A DNA stretch of 64,000 nt from Mycolicibacterium mengxianglii (GCF_015710575.1 NZ_CP065373.1:1054001-1118000), one strand, 5' to 3'. Numbered from the stretch's first letter, positions 26,145 to 37,292 are shown. A program made the numbers and translations. Notes: a model not told the origin generated them from the letters alone.

Positions 26145-27044
26145 TCAGTCCACACCGTCGATCACCACGTCGCCGCCTGAGGCGCGTGCCGTCACCACCG
26201 ATTCCGCCTCGTCACGGTTGGTCGTCTGCGGCACCCGGACCACGGCTGCGTCGTAGTCCGGACCCGACGTCGCGCTCACCAGATAGGGCCCGTCGCCCGG
26301 CAACCCGAGCGTGACGTCGCCGTCGGAGGAGGAGACCTCCACTGTGCGGGGCGCGACACCACGGAAGTCGACGCTGATATCACCCTCGGTGACGTTGGCG
26401 GAGAACGCTTCCCGCACCAGGATCGGAGCATCGGCGATGACCGCGCCGTGGCGGACCTCAGCCTGCACGCTGCGAGCGGATCCGCGCAGGATCACCGCCC
26501 CACTGCTGCTGCGCGCCACCAGGCGGTCCAGATCGGCGTCCACCTCCAGCACGCCGAGTTCTTGCTCGGTGGTGACGGTCAACCGCCGGCCCAGCTGCGG
26601 CGGCACCACAACGGTGAGTTCGCCGGCACGAGCCCACTTCATCCAGTCGGGTGCCGAACCGCGGACCGTGATGCGAGTGTCGGCGTCCGGCCCGGAAGTG
26701 ATGTCCAGCGAGCGTTCCTCGGCGCCGCGACCATTGACCAGGCGCACTTCGACGCGAGGCTCCCGGGCGTCGGGGTCAGGCTTGATCCGCACCGCCATCG
26801 GTGCGGCGGTGGTGTCCAGGGTCAGCGAGCGCATGGTCGCCGGGAGTGGCTGGGTGTCGGCGACCACCCGGATATTGCCGACGCCGACCGCCGCGGCGGC
26901 CAGCCCGCCGATACCGCCCAGCAGCAGCAGGACCGCCACGATGACGACGGCGGCGCGCAGTGCGGTGCGGGTGCCGGGGGACAACGCCGGTGGCGGGGTG
27001 GCGGGGACGGCAACGAGGTCGGGTGAGTCAACCGGGTGGTTCAT
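26145..27044 (-). CDS. Membrane-anchored DUF4097-type beta-repeat protein
   Basis: The 299-residue product has one membrane helix (about 28-57: TALRAAVVIVAVLLLLGGIG) and then an extracytoplasmic, beta-rich region. Repeated short strands (VSSSDGDVTLGLPG, ARSSSGAVILRGSA) are typical of the DUF4097/adhesin-like right-handed beta-helix group. It ends ASGGDVVIDGVD. It follows the response-regulator gene by 12 bases with a perfect AGGAGG site, so it is the output or accessory gene of the two-component operon. A role in envelope stress sensing is inference from that linkage. Confidence 0.78.
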   Translation of the reverse strand: MNHPVDSPDLVAVPATPPPALSPGTRTALRAAVVIVAVLLLLGGIGGLAAAAVGVGNIRVVADTQPLPATMRSLTLDTTAAPMAVRIKPDPDAREPRVEVRLVNGRGAEERSLDITSGPDADTRITVRGSAPDWMKWARAGELTVVVPPQLGRRLTVTTEQELGVLEVDADLDRLVARSSSGAVILRGSARSVQAEVRHGAVIADAPILVREAFSANVTEGDISVDFRGVAPRTVEVSSSDGDVTLGLPGDGPYLVSATSGPDYDAAVVRVPQTTNRDEAESVVTARASGGDVVIDGVD

Positions 27045-27056
27045 GGGGTGTCCTCC

Positions 27057-27701
27057 TCAGGACTCGAGATAGCGCAGCACTGCCAGCACACGACGGTTCT
27101 CGCTCTCGCCGGGGGCCAGGTTGAATTTCGTGAAGATGGACGCGATGTGCTTCTCGGCCGAGCCGGTGGAGATCCACAACGCCGCGGCGATCGCCGAGTT
27201 GGTTTTGCCCTCCGCCATCAGCTGCAGCACGTCGCGTTCCCGGGGGGTCAGCTTTTCCAGCGGCTTGTGTCGCTGCGACCGCACCAGGATCTGTGAGACG
27301 ACTTCAGGGTCCAGCACGGTGCCGCCGGAGCCGACGGTCTGGACGGCGGTCAGAAACGCCGGCACATCGGCCACCCGGTCCTTGAGCAGGTAGCCGAACC
27401 CGCGGGTGTCGGAGGCAATCAGGTCGGCGGCATAACGTTCCTCGACGTAGTGCGACAGCACCAGCACCGCTGACTCCGGGTTCTGGCTGCGCAGCAGCGC
27501 CGCGGCGCGGATCCCTTCGTCGGTGAACGTCGGCGGCATCCGCACGTCGAGGATCGCCAGGTCCGGTTGAGTGTCGTTGACGAGCTTGAGCAGGTTCGTC
27601 GCATCCGGCACGCCGGCGACCACCTCGTGCCCGGAATCGGTGAGGATCCGTTCGATGCCGGCCCGCAGCAGCGCGGAGTCTTCGGCGATCACGATGCGCA
27701 T
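27057..27701 (-). CDS. NarL/LuxR-type response regulator
   Basis: The 214-residue product has a receiver domain with Asp-Asp near the N terminus (IAEDSALLRAG), the phosphoacceptor Asp in LAILDVRMPP (about 54) and Lys in LLKDRV (about 107). A C-terminal LuxR helix-turn-helix follows (LTPRERDVLQLMAEGKTNSAIAAAL). It overlaps the end of the histidine kinase gene by 13 bases, which makes the pair cognate. Likely target: its own operon, including the DUF4097 gene. Confidence 0.93.
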   Translation of the reverse strand: MRIVIAEDSALLRAGIERILTDSGHEVVAGVPDATNLLKLVNDTQPDLAILDVRMPPTFTDEGIRAAALLRSQNPESAVLVLSHYVEERYAADLIASDTRGFGYLLKDRVADVPAFLTAVQTVGSGGTVLDPEVVSQILVRSQRHKPLEKLTPRERDVLQLMAEGKTNSAIAAALWISTGSAEKHIASIFTKFNLAPGESENRRVLAVLRYLES

Positions 27702-29032
27702 GGCACCACCGCGGTGACGATGGTGGGACCGGTCGCCGGGCTGGAGACCGCGAAGGTCCCGCCGGCTGCGCGCACCCGCTCTTCGAGCCCGCGCAGGCCG
27801 GTCGCATCAGGGTTGTCGATGCCGTCCACCGGATATGCCGCACCACCGCGGCCGTCGTCGAACACCGAGACGTGCAGTTGCCCGGCCGTCTCGTCGAGGC
27901 GCACGGTGACCACCGCCTGGTTGGCGTGGGCATGCTTGGCGACGTTGGTAAGTGCCTCGGCGACAACAAAATACGCGACGGCCTCCACCTCGTCCGGCAA
28001 CCTGCGCGGAAGATATAGATCCAATGTGGTTGGCACACCAGATGTTTCGGCGCGCTGCACTACCGACGACAGGGCGGCGTCCAGCCCCCGGTCGGACAGG
28101 ATGGTCGGCGCTATCCCGCGCACCACGTTGCGCAGCTCAGCCAGAGCCTGTTTGGCGTCGTTGTGCGCCTCGTCGATCAGGTTCCTGGCGGCGGGTAGAT
28201 CGGTGTCGAGCTTGGTCTGAGCCAGACCGATCGTCATGGCCAGCGACACCAACCGGGGCTGCACGCTGTCGTGCAGATCGCGTTCGATGCGGTGCCGTTC
28301 GGTCTGAGCGGAGGACACGGCGCCCTGCCGGGCGTCGGCCAGTGCGTTGACCTGATGCTGCAGCACCGCCGTCGAGGACGGAGACAACAACCAGCGGTCG
28401 ATCCTGACGTCCAGGGCCGGCGCGAACACCAGGACCGCGACGGCGGCGGCCAGCGCGATGACCGCGAGCAGCCAGGCCAGTGGGGGCGGCAGGAACTTGA
28501 GTCCGGCAGCGGCGGCACTGCCGTCCACCGCGATGGCCGCGGCCGGTCCGAGCACGGCGATCGCGGTGAGCAGGAACGCCAAACCGGTGGCCGCCATGTC
28601 ATAGATCATCCGAAGATAGTGGTGGGCGCAGCCCTTCCAGAAGCGGGAGCTGCTGATATCGAGCCAGAGCTGGTGCAGCCAGCCCTGGATGCCGGTGTAG
28701 TGCGACAACCGCCGCGGCGGGACGGGAATCGCCAGACCGAAGACCGCTTCGCTGCGCACTCGTTCCACCCGGTCGACACCGCGCATCAGGTACGTGAACA
28801 CCACTGCGGCCAGTACAAAACCGATACCGGACGGGATCGCGGAGATCCCCACGATCAGGATCACCAACGGAACCCAGAACCACACCGTCGCCAATGCCGC
28901 GCCGGTGACCATCGAAGCCGTCGGCACCACACCGATGTGCGGGCTGAGCCGCCGGGTGCGGCCGGTCCTGGGCTCGGGCTCGGCCTCGGACTCGGGCTCG
29001 GCGGCGAGCATCACGCTGTCTGCAACAACCAT
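27689..29032 (-). CDS. Sensor histidine kinase (NarX-type, HisKA_3)
   Basis: The 447-residue membrane kinase starts with an acidic tail (repeated Glu-Pro/Ser-Glu). Four hydrophobic helices follow: two near 45-85 and two near 140-205. The dimerisation/phosphoacceptor region has His in RIERDLHDSVQPRLV, and a HATPase_c domain follows (AEALTNVAKHAHA, then VFDDGRGGA). The input region is membrane-embedded with little outside loop, so it may sense membrane state. It is the first gene of the kinase-regulator-DUF4097 operon and is divergent from the TDT transporter. Confidence 0.9.
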   Translation of the reverse strand: MVVADSVMLAAEPESEAEPEPRTGRTRRLSPHIGVVPTASMVTGAALATVWFWVPLVILIVGISAIPSGIGFVLAAVVFTYLMRGVDRVERVRSEAVFGLAIPVPPRRLSHYTGIQGWLHQLWLDISSSRFWKGCAHHYLRMIYDMAATGLAFLLTAIAVLGPAAAIAVDGSAAAAGLKFLPPPLAWLLAVIALAAAVAVLVFAPALDVRIDRWLLSPSSTAVLQHQVNALADARQGAVSSAQTERHRIERDLHDSVQPRLVSLAMTIGLAQTKLDTDLPAARNLIDEAHNDAKQALAELRNVVRGIAPTILSDRGLDAALSSVVQRAETSGVPTTLDLYLPRRLPDEVEAVAYFVVAEALTNVAKHAHANQAVVTVRLDETAGQLHVSVFDDGRGGAAYPVDGIDNPDATGLRGLEERVRAAGGTFAVSSPATGPTIVTAVVPCAS

Positions 29033-29152
29033 GAGTCCAACCTATGGACCTTCACGCGCCGGCGACACGGCGGAATCCCACCAATCTCGTGGGGGAAAAC
29101 CCCCGGCTGGGCAGGCTCCGGCGAAATACCACTGCAGTAGCGTCTGGCAACT

Positions 29153-30292
29153 GTGGCTGCAGCAGAACCGAACAAGACGAACCCGCGCCGGGAGATCCTG
29201 GGCAACCTGGGGCCGAACTGGTTCTCCTCGGTGATGGGCACCGGCATCGTCGCGACCGCCGGCGCGATGCTGCCGATCCATGTCCCCGGGCTGCGCGGGT
29301 TCGCGCTGGTGGTCTGGTTTATCGCGTCGGTGCTGCTGGTTGTGCTGGCCGTGGCCGTGGGCGGGCACTGGCTGCGCAACCCCACTGTGGCCCGCACCCA
29401 CGGGCGCAATCCGCAGATGGCGCATTTCTACGGCGCCGCACCGATGGCCCTGATGACGGTGGGTGCCGGCGCCGTGCTGGTGGGTAGCGACCTCATCGGC
29501 GAGCGTGCCGCCGTCGACCTGCACTGGGTGTTGTGGACCGCAGGCACCCTCGGGGGTCTGTTCACCGCGCTGACGATCCCCTACCTGATGTTCACCCAAC
29601 ACGCGGTGGAACCGGATGCCGCTTTCGGAGGCTGGCTGATGCCCGTCGTTCCGCCGATGGTGTCGGCTGCCACCGGGGCGCTGCTCATTCCGCACATGCA
29701 GCCCGGCGCGGGGCGGGCGACGATGCTGTACGGCTGCTACGCGCTGTTCGGTCTGTCACTGATGGCCTCATTGGTCATCATCACGATGATCTGGAGTCGA
29801 CTCGCCCACTACGGGACGTCGGGCACCGCGCGGGTGCCCACACTGTGGATCGTCTTGGGACCCCTCGGACAATCCATCACCGCCGCCGGGCTCCTCGGCA
29901 CGCAGGCCGGGCTCGCGGCTCCCGCCGAGGTGGCGTCCGGCATGTATGTCTTCGGCATCCTGTTCGGTGTGCCGGTGTGGGGATTCGCGGTGTTGTGGAT
30001 CGGCTTGGCGACAGCATTGACCGTGCGCACCCTGCGGCGCGGCATGCCGTTTGCCTTGACGTGGTGGAGCCTGACGTTCCCGGTCGGCACCTTTGTCACC
30101 GGCACCACCCAGCTGGCCGCGCACACCGGACTGCCGATGTTCCGGGTGTGCGCGGTGGTGGCGTTTGTCGGCCTGTTGCTGACGTGGGTGCTGGTGGCGC
30201 TGCGTACCGCGCGGGGCAGCGTGCGCGGCAACCTGTTTCTGCCTGCTGCCAACGCCGGGCCGGTGCGGGCCAGTAAGGACCCGACCGCCTGA
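29153..30292 (+). CDS. TDT-family transporter (TehA/SLAC1/Ssu1-like)
   Basis: The 379-residue integral membrane protein has about ten helices. The opening GPNWFSSVMGTGIVATAGA is the signature of the tellurite-resistance/dicarboxylate transporter family, which includes sulfite exporters and anion channels. The GTG start at 29153 is the first codon before a conserved-looking lead. It is divergent from the histidine kinase with 120 bases between, so control by that system is possible. The cargo (malate, sulfite or other anion) cannot be read from sequence. Confidence 0.85.
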   Translation: MAAAEPNKTNPRREILGNLGPNWFSSVMGTGIVATAGAMLPIHVPGLRGFALVVWFIASVLLVVLAVAVGGHWLRNPTVARTHGRNPQMAHFYGAAPMALMTVGAGAVLVGSDLIGERAAVDLHWVLWTAGTLGGLFTALTIPYLMFTQHAVEPDAAFGGWLMPVVPPMVSAATGALLIPHMQPGAGRATMLYGCYALFGLSLMASLVIITMIWSRLAHYGTSGTARVPTLWIVLGPLGQSITAAGLLGTQAGLAAPAEVASGMYVFGILFGVPVWGFAVLWIGLATALTVRTLRRGMPFALTWWSLTFPVGTFVTGTTQLAAHTGLPMFRVCAVVAFVGLLLTWVLVALRTARGSVRGNLFLPAANAGPVRASKDPTA

Positions 30293-30293
30293 G

Positions 30294-30722
30294 TCACTTC
30301 GGTGCCGAGAGCTCCAGGGCGATGTTGTCGGGATCGCGGAATTCCAGGATGTAGGCGGGGCCGATGTCCTTCACCGGTCGCCGCGCGATGCCGAGCTCGT
30401 CGAGGTGCGCGGCCGCGGCATCGATATCGGCCTTGCTGTCGAGCATGAACGCCAGGTGATCGAGTCCGGGGCGGTTCTCGTCGAACCGGTCACCGTCCCG
30501 CGCCGCCGGCCGCAGCCCGATCAGGCCATGTCCGATGTCATAGATGACGCCGCCGAACAGGAACTCGTAGCGCGCCTTCGTGGCATCGTCGGCTCCCTCG
30601 GGCATCTCCAGCAGGACGGGCCATCCGAACACCGATTCGTAGAACTGCCGCGAGCGTTCGATATCGGTGACGGTCAACCGGATATGGGCTATCGAGGTCG
30701 GGGTGATCGGCATGGAGTCCAT
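30294..30722 (-). CDS. VOC (glyoxalase/dioxygenase) superfamily protein
   Basis: The 142-residue single-domain product has two beta-alpha-beta-beta-beta modules: IAHIRLTVTDIERSRQFYESVF, then GLDHLAFMLDSKADIDAAAAHL. Metal-ligand candidates are His in AHIRL and HLAF and Glu in AYILEFRDPDNIALEL. The family includes glyoxalase I, fosfomycin-resistance enzymes and dioxygenases; none can be singled out. I chose the ATG at 30722. An ATG at 30713 removes three residues. It is convergent with the TDT gene, with stops almost touching, and divergent from the LLM gene. Confidence 0.8.
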   Translation of the reverse strand: MDSMPITPTSIAHIRLTVTDIERSRQFYESVFGWPVLLEMPEGADDATKARYEFLFGGVIYDIGHGLIGLRPAARDGDRFDENRPGLDHLAFMLDSKADIDAAAAHLDELGIARRPVKDIGPAYILEFRDPDNIALELSAPK

Positions 30723-30858
30723 GCTGCCGTACGTCTGGATCTGCTCTGAAACGATCCCCGGCCCACCCACCCGGGATCGCCGACCGAACGCCCCGCCGGC
30801 GGCGACCCCGATCGTCATTCGGCGATGGCGCCGGTGTGCGCGTGCCAGAATCGCCGTC

Positions 30859-31752
30859 GTGCAAGTTGGGATGACGATGCCGGTGATGGAACCGGAACTG
30901 GACGCTGCGGTGCTCAAATCCTGGGCCACCACCGTTGACGACGGACCGTTTTCGTCGCTGTGCTGGGGGGAGCGGATCGCGTTCGAGAACCCGGACAGTC
31001 TGACGCTGCTCGGTGCGCTCAGCGCGTGGACCGACCGGGTACAGCTGGTGACGACGGTGATCGTGCCGCAACTGCACGACCCGGTGATGCTGGCCAAGGC
31101 GCTGGCCACCGGCGACATGCTGAGCAATGGCCGGCTCACCGTCGGGATCGGGGTCGGCGGCCGACACGAGGACTACCACGCCGTCAGCGCCGACCCGGCA
31201 ACGCAGACGATGCGGGGAATGGCCCAGCGGGTCGACGTCATGCGCCGGGTGTGGGCTCAGGAGAAGCTCACCGACTCCGTGCTGCCCGTCGGCCCGCTGC
31301 CCACCCGCCCGGGCGGCCCACCTCTGCTGGTCGGGACCATCGGGCCCAGGACCGTACGCAGCGCCGCCGCGTGGGCTGACGGGATGGCAGGCACCACACT
31401 GGATCTCGACCTCGACAAGCAGAACGAGCTGTTCGAGGTGGCACGGCAGGCCTGGGCAGCGGCCGGCAAGCCGAAACCCCATCTGGCGACGTCATTCTGG
31501 TTCGCCCTGGGACCCGAGGCGAGCGCCCGGGCGCAGGTGCACACCCATCTGCGCCGCTACATGAACTGGATCCCCGCCGAATTCGTCGACGCGATGGCCC
31601 CGGACACCGGCTGGGCCGGCACCGAAGACGACCTGGCCGCCACGCTGCGGCGGTTCGCCGAGATCGGCACCGACGAGGTGCATCTGATTCCGACCAGTGC
31701 CGACCTGGATCAACTCCGCCGAGTCGCCGATGTGGTGAAGGACTTCTCATGA
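30859..31752 (+). CDS. LLM-class (probable F420-dependent) oxidoreductase
   Basis: The 297-residue luciferase-like TIM-barrel protein starts [13 protein letters not shown]. The blocks [39 protein letters not shown] and [22 protein letters not shown] are standard for the mycobacterial F420-dependent group. I chose the GTG at 30859 because the first strand begins there. The stop overlaps the start of the lactate-monooxygenase-like gene (ATGA). The substrate is unknown; coupling to an alpha-hydroxy-acid oxidase suggests a short catabolic route. Confidence 0.85.
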   Translation: MQVGMTMPVMEPELDAAVLKSWATTVDDGPFSSLCWGERIAFENPDSLTLLGALSAWTDRVQLVTTVIVPQLHDPVMLAKALATGDMLSNGRLTVGIGVGGRHEDYHAVSADPATQTMRGMAQRVDVMRRVWAQEKLTDSVLPVGPLPTRPGGPPLLVGTIGPRTVRSAAAWADGMAGTTLDLDLDKQNELFEVARQAWAAAGKPKPHLATSFWFALGPEASARAQVHTHLRRYMNWIPAEFVDAMAPDTGWAGTEDDLAATLRRFAEIGTDEVHLIPTSADLDQLRRVADVVKDFS

Positions 31753-32927
31753 CCCAGCCCAATTACGGTGCCTACCAATACGAGATCTACTTCGCCGGCC
31801 TCACTGGGGTGCAGCCGGCACTGCCGATGACCTACCCCGAATGGGAGGCCCGCGCCGAACAGGCATTGCCGCCCTCGGTCTGGTCCTACGTCGCCGGAGG
31901 AGCCGGAGACGAAACCACTCAGGACGTCAACGTCACGGCTTTTCGGCAGTGGGGGCTGATCCCACGGATGCTGGTGGGTGCCAAGGAGCGAGACCTCTCG
32001 GTCGAGCTGTGGGGCACCCGCTGGCCGGTGCCGGTGTTCTTGGCGCCCATCGGGGTCATCGGGCTGTGCACCCAGGACGGTCACGGCGACCTGGCGACGG
32101 CTCGGGCGGCGGCGCGTACCACAGCACCGATGTTCGCCTCGACCTTGATGGCCGACCCTCTGGAGGCCGCGGCCGCCGAATTCGGTGACACCCCAGGCTT
32201 TTTCCAGCTGTACTGCCCGACTGACCGCGACCTGGCCCAGAGCCTGGTCAGCCGCGCCGAAGCGGCCGGGTACACCGGCATCGTCGTCACCCTGGACACC
32301 TGGGTTCCCGGTTGGCGTCCGCGTGACCTGGCAGGCGCCAACTTCCCGCAGCTGCGCGGCAAGTGCCTGGCCAACTACACCAGCGACCCGGTTTTCCGCG
32401 AGAAATGCGGGGTGGACGCCGCGACCATCGATGCGGATCCGCGCTCGGTGGTGCCGTACTGGGCCGGCATCTTCGGCAACCCGCTCACCTGGGACGACCT
32501 GCCGTGGCTACGGTCGCTGACCACGCTGCCGCTCATCCTCAAGGGCATCTGTCATCCCGAAGACGCCAGGCGGGCAATCGATCACGGCGTCGACGGGATC
32601 TACTGCTCGACCCACGGCGGCCGGCAGGCCAACGGCGGGTTGCCTGCTATCGACTGCCTGCCTGCGGTGGTCGCGGCGGCCGGTGACGTGCCGGTGCTGT
32701 TCGACTCCGGAGTGCGCTCCGGCGCCGAGGTGGTCAAGGCTCTGGCCCTGGGTGCCAGCGCCGTCGGGATCGGCCGGCCCTATGCCTATGGGGCGGCGCT
32801 GGGCGGCACCGACGGAATCGTGCACGTCGTGCGGTCCATCCTGGCCGAGACCGATCTGATCATGGCTGTGGACGGCTACCCGGCGCTAAGCGATCTGACC
32901 CCGGAAGCGCTGCGCCGAGTGCACTGA
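31749..32927 (+). CDS. FMN-dependent lactate 2-monooxygenase-like enzyme
   Basis: The 392-residue product closely follows the layout of M. smegmatis lactate 2-monooxygenase (about 394 residues). It has the Tyr in [51 protein letters not shown], the catalytic His in [13 protein letters not shown] and [19 protein letters not shown] for FMN phosphate. The reaction by family is L-lactate plus O2 to acetate, CO2 and water. Related 2-hydroxy acids are possible. The ATGA overlap with the LLM gene shows co-translation. Confidence 0.9.
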   Translation: MTQPNYGAYQYEIYFAGLTGVQPALPMTYPEWEARAEQALPPSVWSYVAGGAGDETTQDVNVTAFRQWGLIPRMLVGAKERDLSVELWGTRWPVPVFLAPIGVIGLCTQDGHGDLATARAAARTTAPMFASTLMADPLEAAAAEFGDTPGFFQLYCPTDRDLAQSLVSRAEAAGYTGIVVTLDTWVPGWRPRDLAGANFPQLRGKCLANYTSDPVFREKCGVDAATIDADPRSVVPYWAGIFGNPLTWDDLPWLRSLTTLPLILKGICHPEDARRAIDHGVDGIYCSTHGGRQANGGLPAIDCLPAVVAAAGDVPVLFDSGVRSGAEVVKALALGASAVGIGRPYAYGAALGGTDGIVHVVRSILAETDLIMAVDGYPALSDLTPEALRRVH

Positions 32928-33037
32928 GGAGGTGTCATCTCAGCCGCGCCAAATCGTGGGACGCGCGGGGGACGGTGGTGCCGCACCGACGGGCGCCTCG
33001 GACATCCACGCCGGGTGTTGCTGACCCGGTGCCGTTG

Positions 33038-34318
33038 TCATCGACGGTCGTCGGCATCGTCGTCGAACAGCACTGCGAAGGGCTCGGTGGGGACCTCCAC
33101 CACCGCCATCTCCGCAACTGACTGGGCGGGCACCCGTCTACGGGTAAGTGCGGCAAGGGCTTTCTCGGTACCGACATCGTGGCCGGCTTGTTCGGACAAC
33201 AGCCACCGCACCTCGAGTAGATCGCAGAAAGACTGGATGTCGCTACCGGCGCGGCCCAGGGCTGCGTGTGCGCGGTGCATCGTCGGGGTGGCCACCTCGA
33301 TCAACCACAACCGGGCGGCCGTGCTCTCGTCCACATCCTCGCCTGCTTCCCGGCACAGCTGGGCCTGGTAGGCGTGCAGGTCGCCCAGGAGGATGCGTGC
33401 CTGCCCCTCTCCGACGTCCAAGCCGGTGAGCGCGCGCAGGTGCTGCGCGTGATAGCGGCGGTCGCCGACAGCGACCCGCAGCCGTAACTTCCCGGGGTCG
33501 GCGGTGATCGGCTGCAGCGACACCTCGTCGACGGCGAAGCCGAGCTCGTTGAGTTGTCGAATGGTGCTTTCCACCTCGTGGCGGTCGCTGAAGCCGAAAA
33601 CCGGTTCAGTGTGCAGGGTTTCCCACAGCCGGTCGTAGGTGTCGCGCACCCCGAGCGCTTCGGCGATCAACGTGTCCTGCAGCTCGTCGGCGTTGTCCAG
33701 TCTGGCGGCGAGGTCGAGCATGCCGGCGGCGACGTTTTCCACCAGGATCTCCATATCCCACTGCCGCTGCCCGTCGGACAGTGACGGGTGCACAGCGCTG
33801 GTTTCGGCGTCCACCAGAGCAGCCTGCAGCACCTGCCCGTCCCGGGAAAACAGCGTGTTGGCCAGTGAGCAATCACCCCAGAACACCCCGTGACGATGCA
33901 GTTCGACCATCAGCGAGGCCATCGCGTCGAGCAATCGGGCGCGGTGTCGCGGCTGGTCTGGTGGCAGCCGCCTGAACAGCCGCCGGTACTGCCAGGAGCC
34001 TTCCAGGTATCGGGTCACCAGGATCGCGGTGTCGTGTTCGGGTTGTAACACCACTCCTGCCGGGCGAACAGCGTTGAGCTCCATGTCTTCCAGGCGTCGC
34101 AGCACGTCGTATTCCTTGACTGCGATCCGCGGCGGCAGGTCTTTGAGCGCCCACAACCGGCCGTCGCATTCGACGAACTTCACCAGGTGCCGGCTGGGTC
34201 CCACCGCGATGTCGCGCAGCGCCACATCGGGCGCCATCCACTCCGACAGCGGCAGCTCCCAGGGCAATGCCACCAGCTCGGGTGTCGGCGCCCGCAGCCG
34301 CAGCTCCGGTGCGCGCAC
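33038..34318 (-). CDS. DUF4032 protein with kinase-like fold
   Basis: The 426-residue product's N-terminal half looks like a small-molecule kinase: a Lys in RLWALKDLP, a catalytic-loop-like GVFWGDCSLANTLF (D...N) and LVDAETSAV in the DFG/DxD position. The C-terminal half matches what is called DUF4032 (VSLQPITADPGKLRLRVAVG, LTGLDVGEGQARILLGDLHAYQ). I chose the GTG at 34318, four bases past the ATPase stop; an ATG at 34381 would overlap that gene by 59 bases. It is the last gene of the sugar ABC operon, so a phosphotransfer role on an imported sugar is a fair guess, not shown. Confidence 0.75.
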   Translation of the reverse strand: MRAPELRLRAPTPELVALPWELPLSEWMAPDVALRDIAVGPSRHLVKFVECDGRLWALKDLPPRIAVKEYDVLRRLEDMELNAVRPAGVVLQPEHDTAILVTRYLEGSWQYRRLFRRLPPDQPRHRARLLDAMASLMVELHRHGVFWGDCSLANTLFSRDGQVLQAALVDAETSAVHPSLSDGQRQWDMEILVENVAAGMLDLAARLDNADELQDTLIAEALGVRDTYDRLWETLHTEPVFGFSDRHEVESTIRQLNELGFAVDEVSLQPITADPGKLRLRVAVGDRRYHAQHLRALTGLDVGEGQARILLGDLHAYQAQLCREAGEDVDESTAARLWLIEVATPTMHRAHAALGRAGSDIQSFCDLLEVRWLLSEQAGHDVGTEKALAALTRRRVPAQSVAEMAVVEVPTEPFAVLFDDDADDRR

Positions 34319-34322
34319 GTCC

Positions 34323-35521
<1,199 letters not shown>

Positions 35522-35523
35522 GG

Positions 35524-36351
35524 TTATCCCTTCACTGCTCCGGAAGTCAGACCCGCAACGATCCGGCGCTGGAAGACCAGCACCAGGATGACGACGGGGA
35601 TGGTCACGATGACCGAAGCGGCCATGATGTACGGCACCGCCGATTCGAAGTACGACGCTCCCTGGAAGAACGCCAGCGCGGCAGGCACGGTGCGCGCACT
35701 GTTGGTGGAGGTCAATGAGATGGCGAAAAGGAAGTCGTTCCAGCAGAAGAAGAACGTCAGGATCGCGGTGGTGAACACCCCCGGTGCTGCCAGCGGAATG
35801 ATCACCTTGCGGAACGCCTGCCACTGCGTGGCTCCGTCGACCTGAGCGGCGTGCTCCATCTCCCAGGGAATCTGACGGAAGAACGCCGACATCGTCCAGA
35901 TCGACAGCGGCAATGCGAACGTCAGGTACGGGATGATCAGGCCGAGCCAGGTGTCGTAGATGCCGACGCTGCGCCACATGTTGAACAGCGGACCCACAAG
36001 TGCCGCCTGCGGGAACATTGCGATGCCCAGGGCCAGTGACAGCAGCACCTTCTTGCCGCGGAACTCCAACCGTGCGATCGCATACGCGGCGAACATCGCG
36101 ATGATCACCGAGATCACCGTGGCCACCACCGCGATACCGATCGAGTTGATCAGCGCCCGGGTGAACAGCGAGTCACTGAAAATGGTGGCGAAGTTGCCGA
36201 ATGTCCATGAGGTGGGAAGGAACTGGGGATTGCCCGAGACAATGTCCGACGGTGGCTTGAACGCCAGGCTGATCATCCAGGCCAGCGGGAAGAAACTGTA
36301 GATCACGATGGCGACGCCCGCGAGCGTCCACCACTTGGTCTTGGATTGCAT
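35524..36351 (-). CDS. Sugar ABC transporter permease, MalG-like
   Basis: The 275-residue membrane protein starts [25 protein letters not shown], has six helices, and carries the EAA loop near [26 protein letters not shown]. Size and the short N terminus match the second permease of carbohydrate (CUT1) importers. I chose the ATG at 36351, which overlaps the stop of the preceding permease gene (ATGA) and follows GGGGGAG. A longer open frame to 36561 lies within that gene. It forms the channel with the MalF-like protein. Confidence 0.9.
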   Translation of the reverse strand: MQSKTKWWTLAGVAIVIYSFFPLAWMISLAFKPPSDIVSGNPQFLPTSWTFGNFATIFSDSLFTRALINSIGIAVVATVISVIIAMFAAYAIARLEFRGKKVLLSLALGIAMFPQAALVGPLFNMWRSVGIYDTWLGLIIPYLTFALPLSIWTMSAFFRQIPWEMEHAAQVDGATQWQAFRKVIIPLAAPGVFTTAILTFFFCWNDFLFAISLTSTNSARTVPAALAFFQGASYFESAVPYIMAASVIVTIPVVILVLVFQRRIVAGLTSGAVKG

Positions 36352-37292
36352 CACTCCCCCCTTACCTGGGACAGGTCGGTTTTGAAGCCCTTGACGAAGA
36401 TCCAGGCGATCAGCACCACCGACAGGAACAGCAGCACCGAAACTGCTGAGCCCATGCCGAGATTGACCAGCGTCACGTTCTGGCGGTAGGCCAGGAACGA
36501 GATGGTCTCGGTGTTGTTGGCGCCGTTGGTCATGACGAACGGGTTGTCGAAGATCCGCCACGCGTCAAGGGTGCGGAACAGCAGCGCCACCATGATGGCG
36601 GCCTTCATGCTCGGCAGGGTGATCTTGTACAGCCGCTGCCAGGCCGTCGCGCCGTCCACCTTGGCGGCTTCCTGCATCTCCTCGGGTACCTGAACCAACC
36701 CGGCAAGCAGTAGCAGGGAGATGAAGGGGGTGGTCTTCCAGATCTCCGACAGACAGATGACGAAGATGGCAGACCAACGATCGCCGAACCAGTTGAAGTC
36801 CCCCAGCGACAACCACTGATTGATGAAGCCGGAGTCGATGGCGAACGCGTAGCGCCAGATGAACGCCGAGACCACCGTGACGATGCCGTAGGGGATGAGG
36901 ATCGCGGTGCGAAGCGGCCCGCGGCCGCGGATGATGCGCAGCATCACAAAGGCGAACCAGAAGCCCAGTACCAGTTCCACCACCACGGTGATCACGGTGA
37001 TGATCAGCGTGGTCATGAAGTCGTTCCACCACACCGGGTCGGTGAGGATCACCAGGTAGTTCTGCAACCCGACGAACGCCCGGCCCGCGGGATCGGTGAG
37101 CCGGTAGTTGTACAGCGACAACACCAACGCATAACCCAGGGGATAGGCCGTCACCAGGATCATCACGATGTACGAGGGCAGCGTGAGATAAAAACCCAGG
37201 CGGCGTTCACCCTTGATGCGATCACTGGTGACTTCTTCGGCAGGCGGCTTCGCGTGCGCCGGCCTATCAGAGACCTTTTCGCTGGTCGTCAC
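36351..37292 (-). CDS. Sugar ABC transporter permease, MalF-like
   Basis: The 313-residue product has a cytoplasmic N-terminal tail of about 30 residues, six membrane helices (the first at YLTLPSYIVMILVTAYPLGYALVL) and the EAA loop EEMQEAAKVDGATAWQRLYKITLPS. It lacks the large periplasmic loop of enteric MalF. The start overlaps the stop of the binding-protein gene by four bases. Together with the MalG-like gene it makes the membrane part of a CUT1-type importer. Confidence 0.9.
   Translation of the reverse strand: MTTSEKVSDRPAHAKPPAEEVTSDRIKGERRLGFYLTLPSYIVMILVTAYPLGYALVLSLYNYRLTDPAGRAFVGLQNYLVILTDPVWWNDFMTTLIITVITVVVELVLGFWFAFVMLRIIRGRGPLRTAILIPYGIVTVVSAFIWRYAFAIDSGFINQWLSLGDFNWFGDRWSAIFVICLSEIWKTTPFISLLLLAGLVQVPEEMQEAAKVDGATAWQRLYKITLPSMKAAIMVALLFRTLDAWRIFDNPFVMTNGANNTETISFLAYRQNVTLVNLGMGSAVSVLLFLSVVLIAWIFVKGFKTDLSQVRGE

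Noticed and set aside
32935..33177. 80-codon open frame on the minus strand after the lactate-monooxygenase gene
   Set aside because: It overlaps the DUF4032 gene in another frame and has no family look. The gap between the two genes is only about 110 bases.
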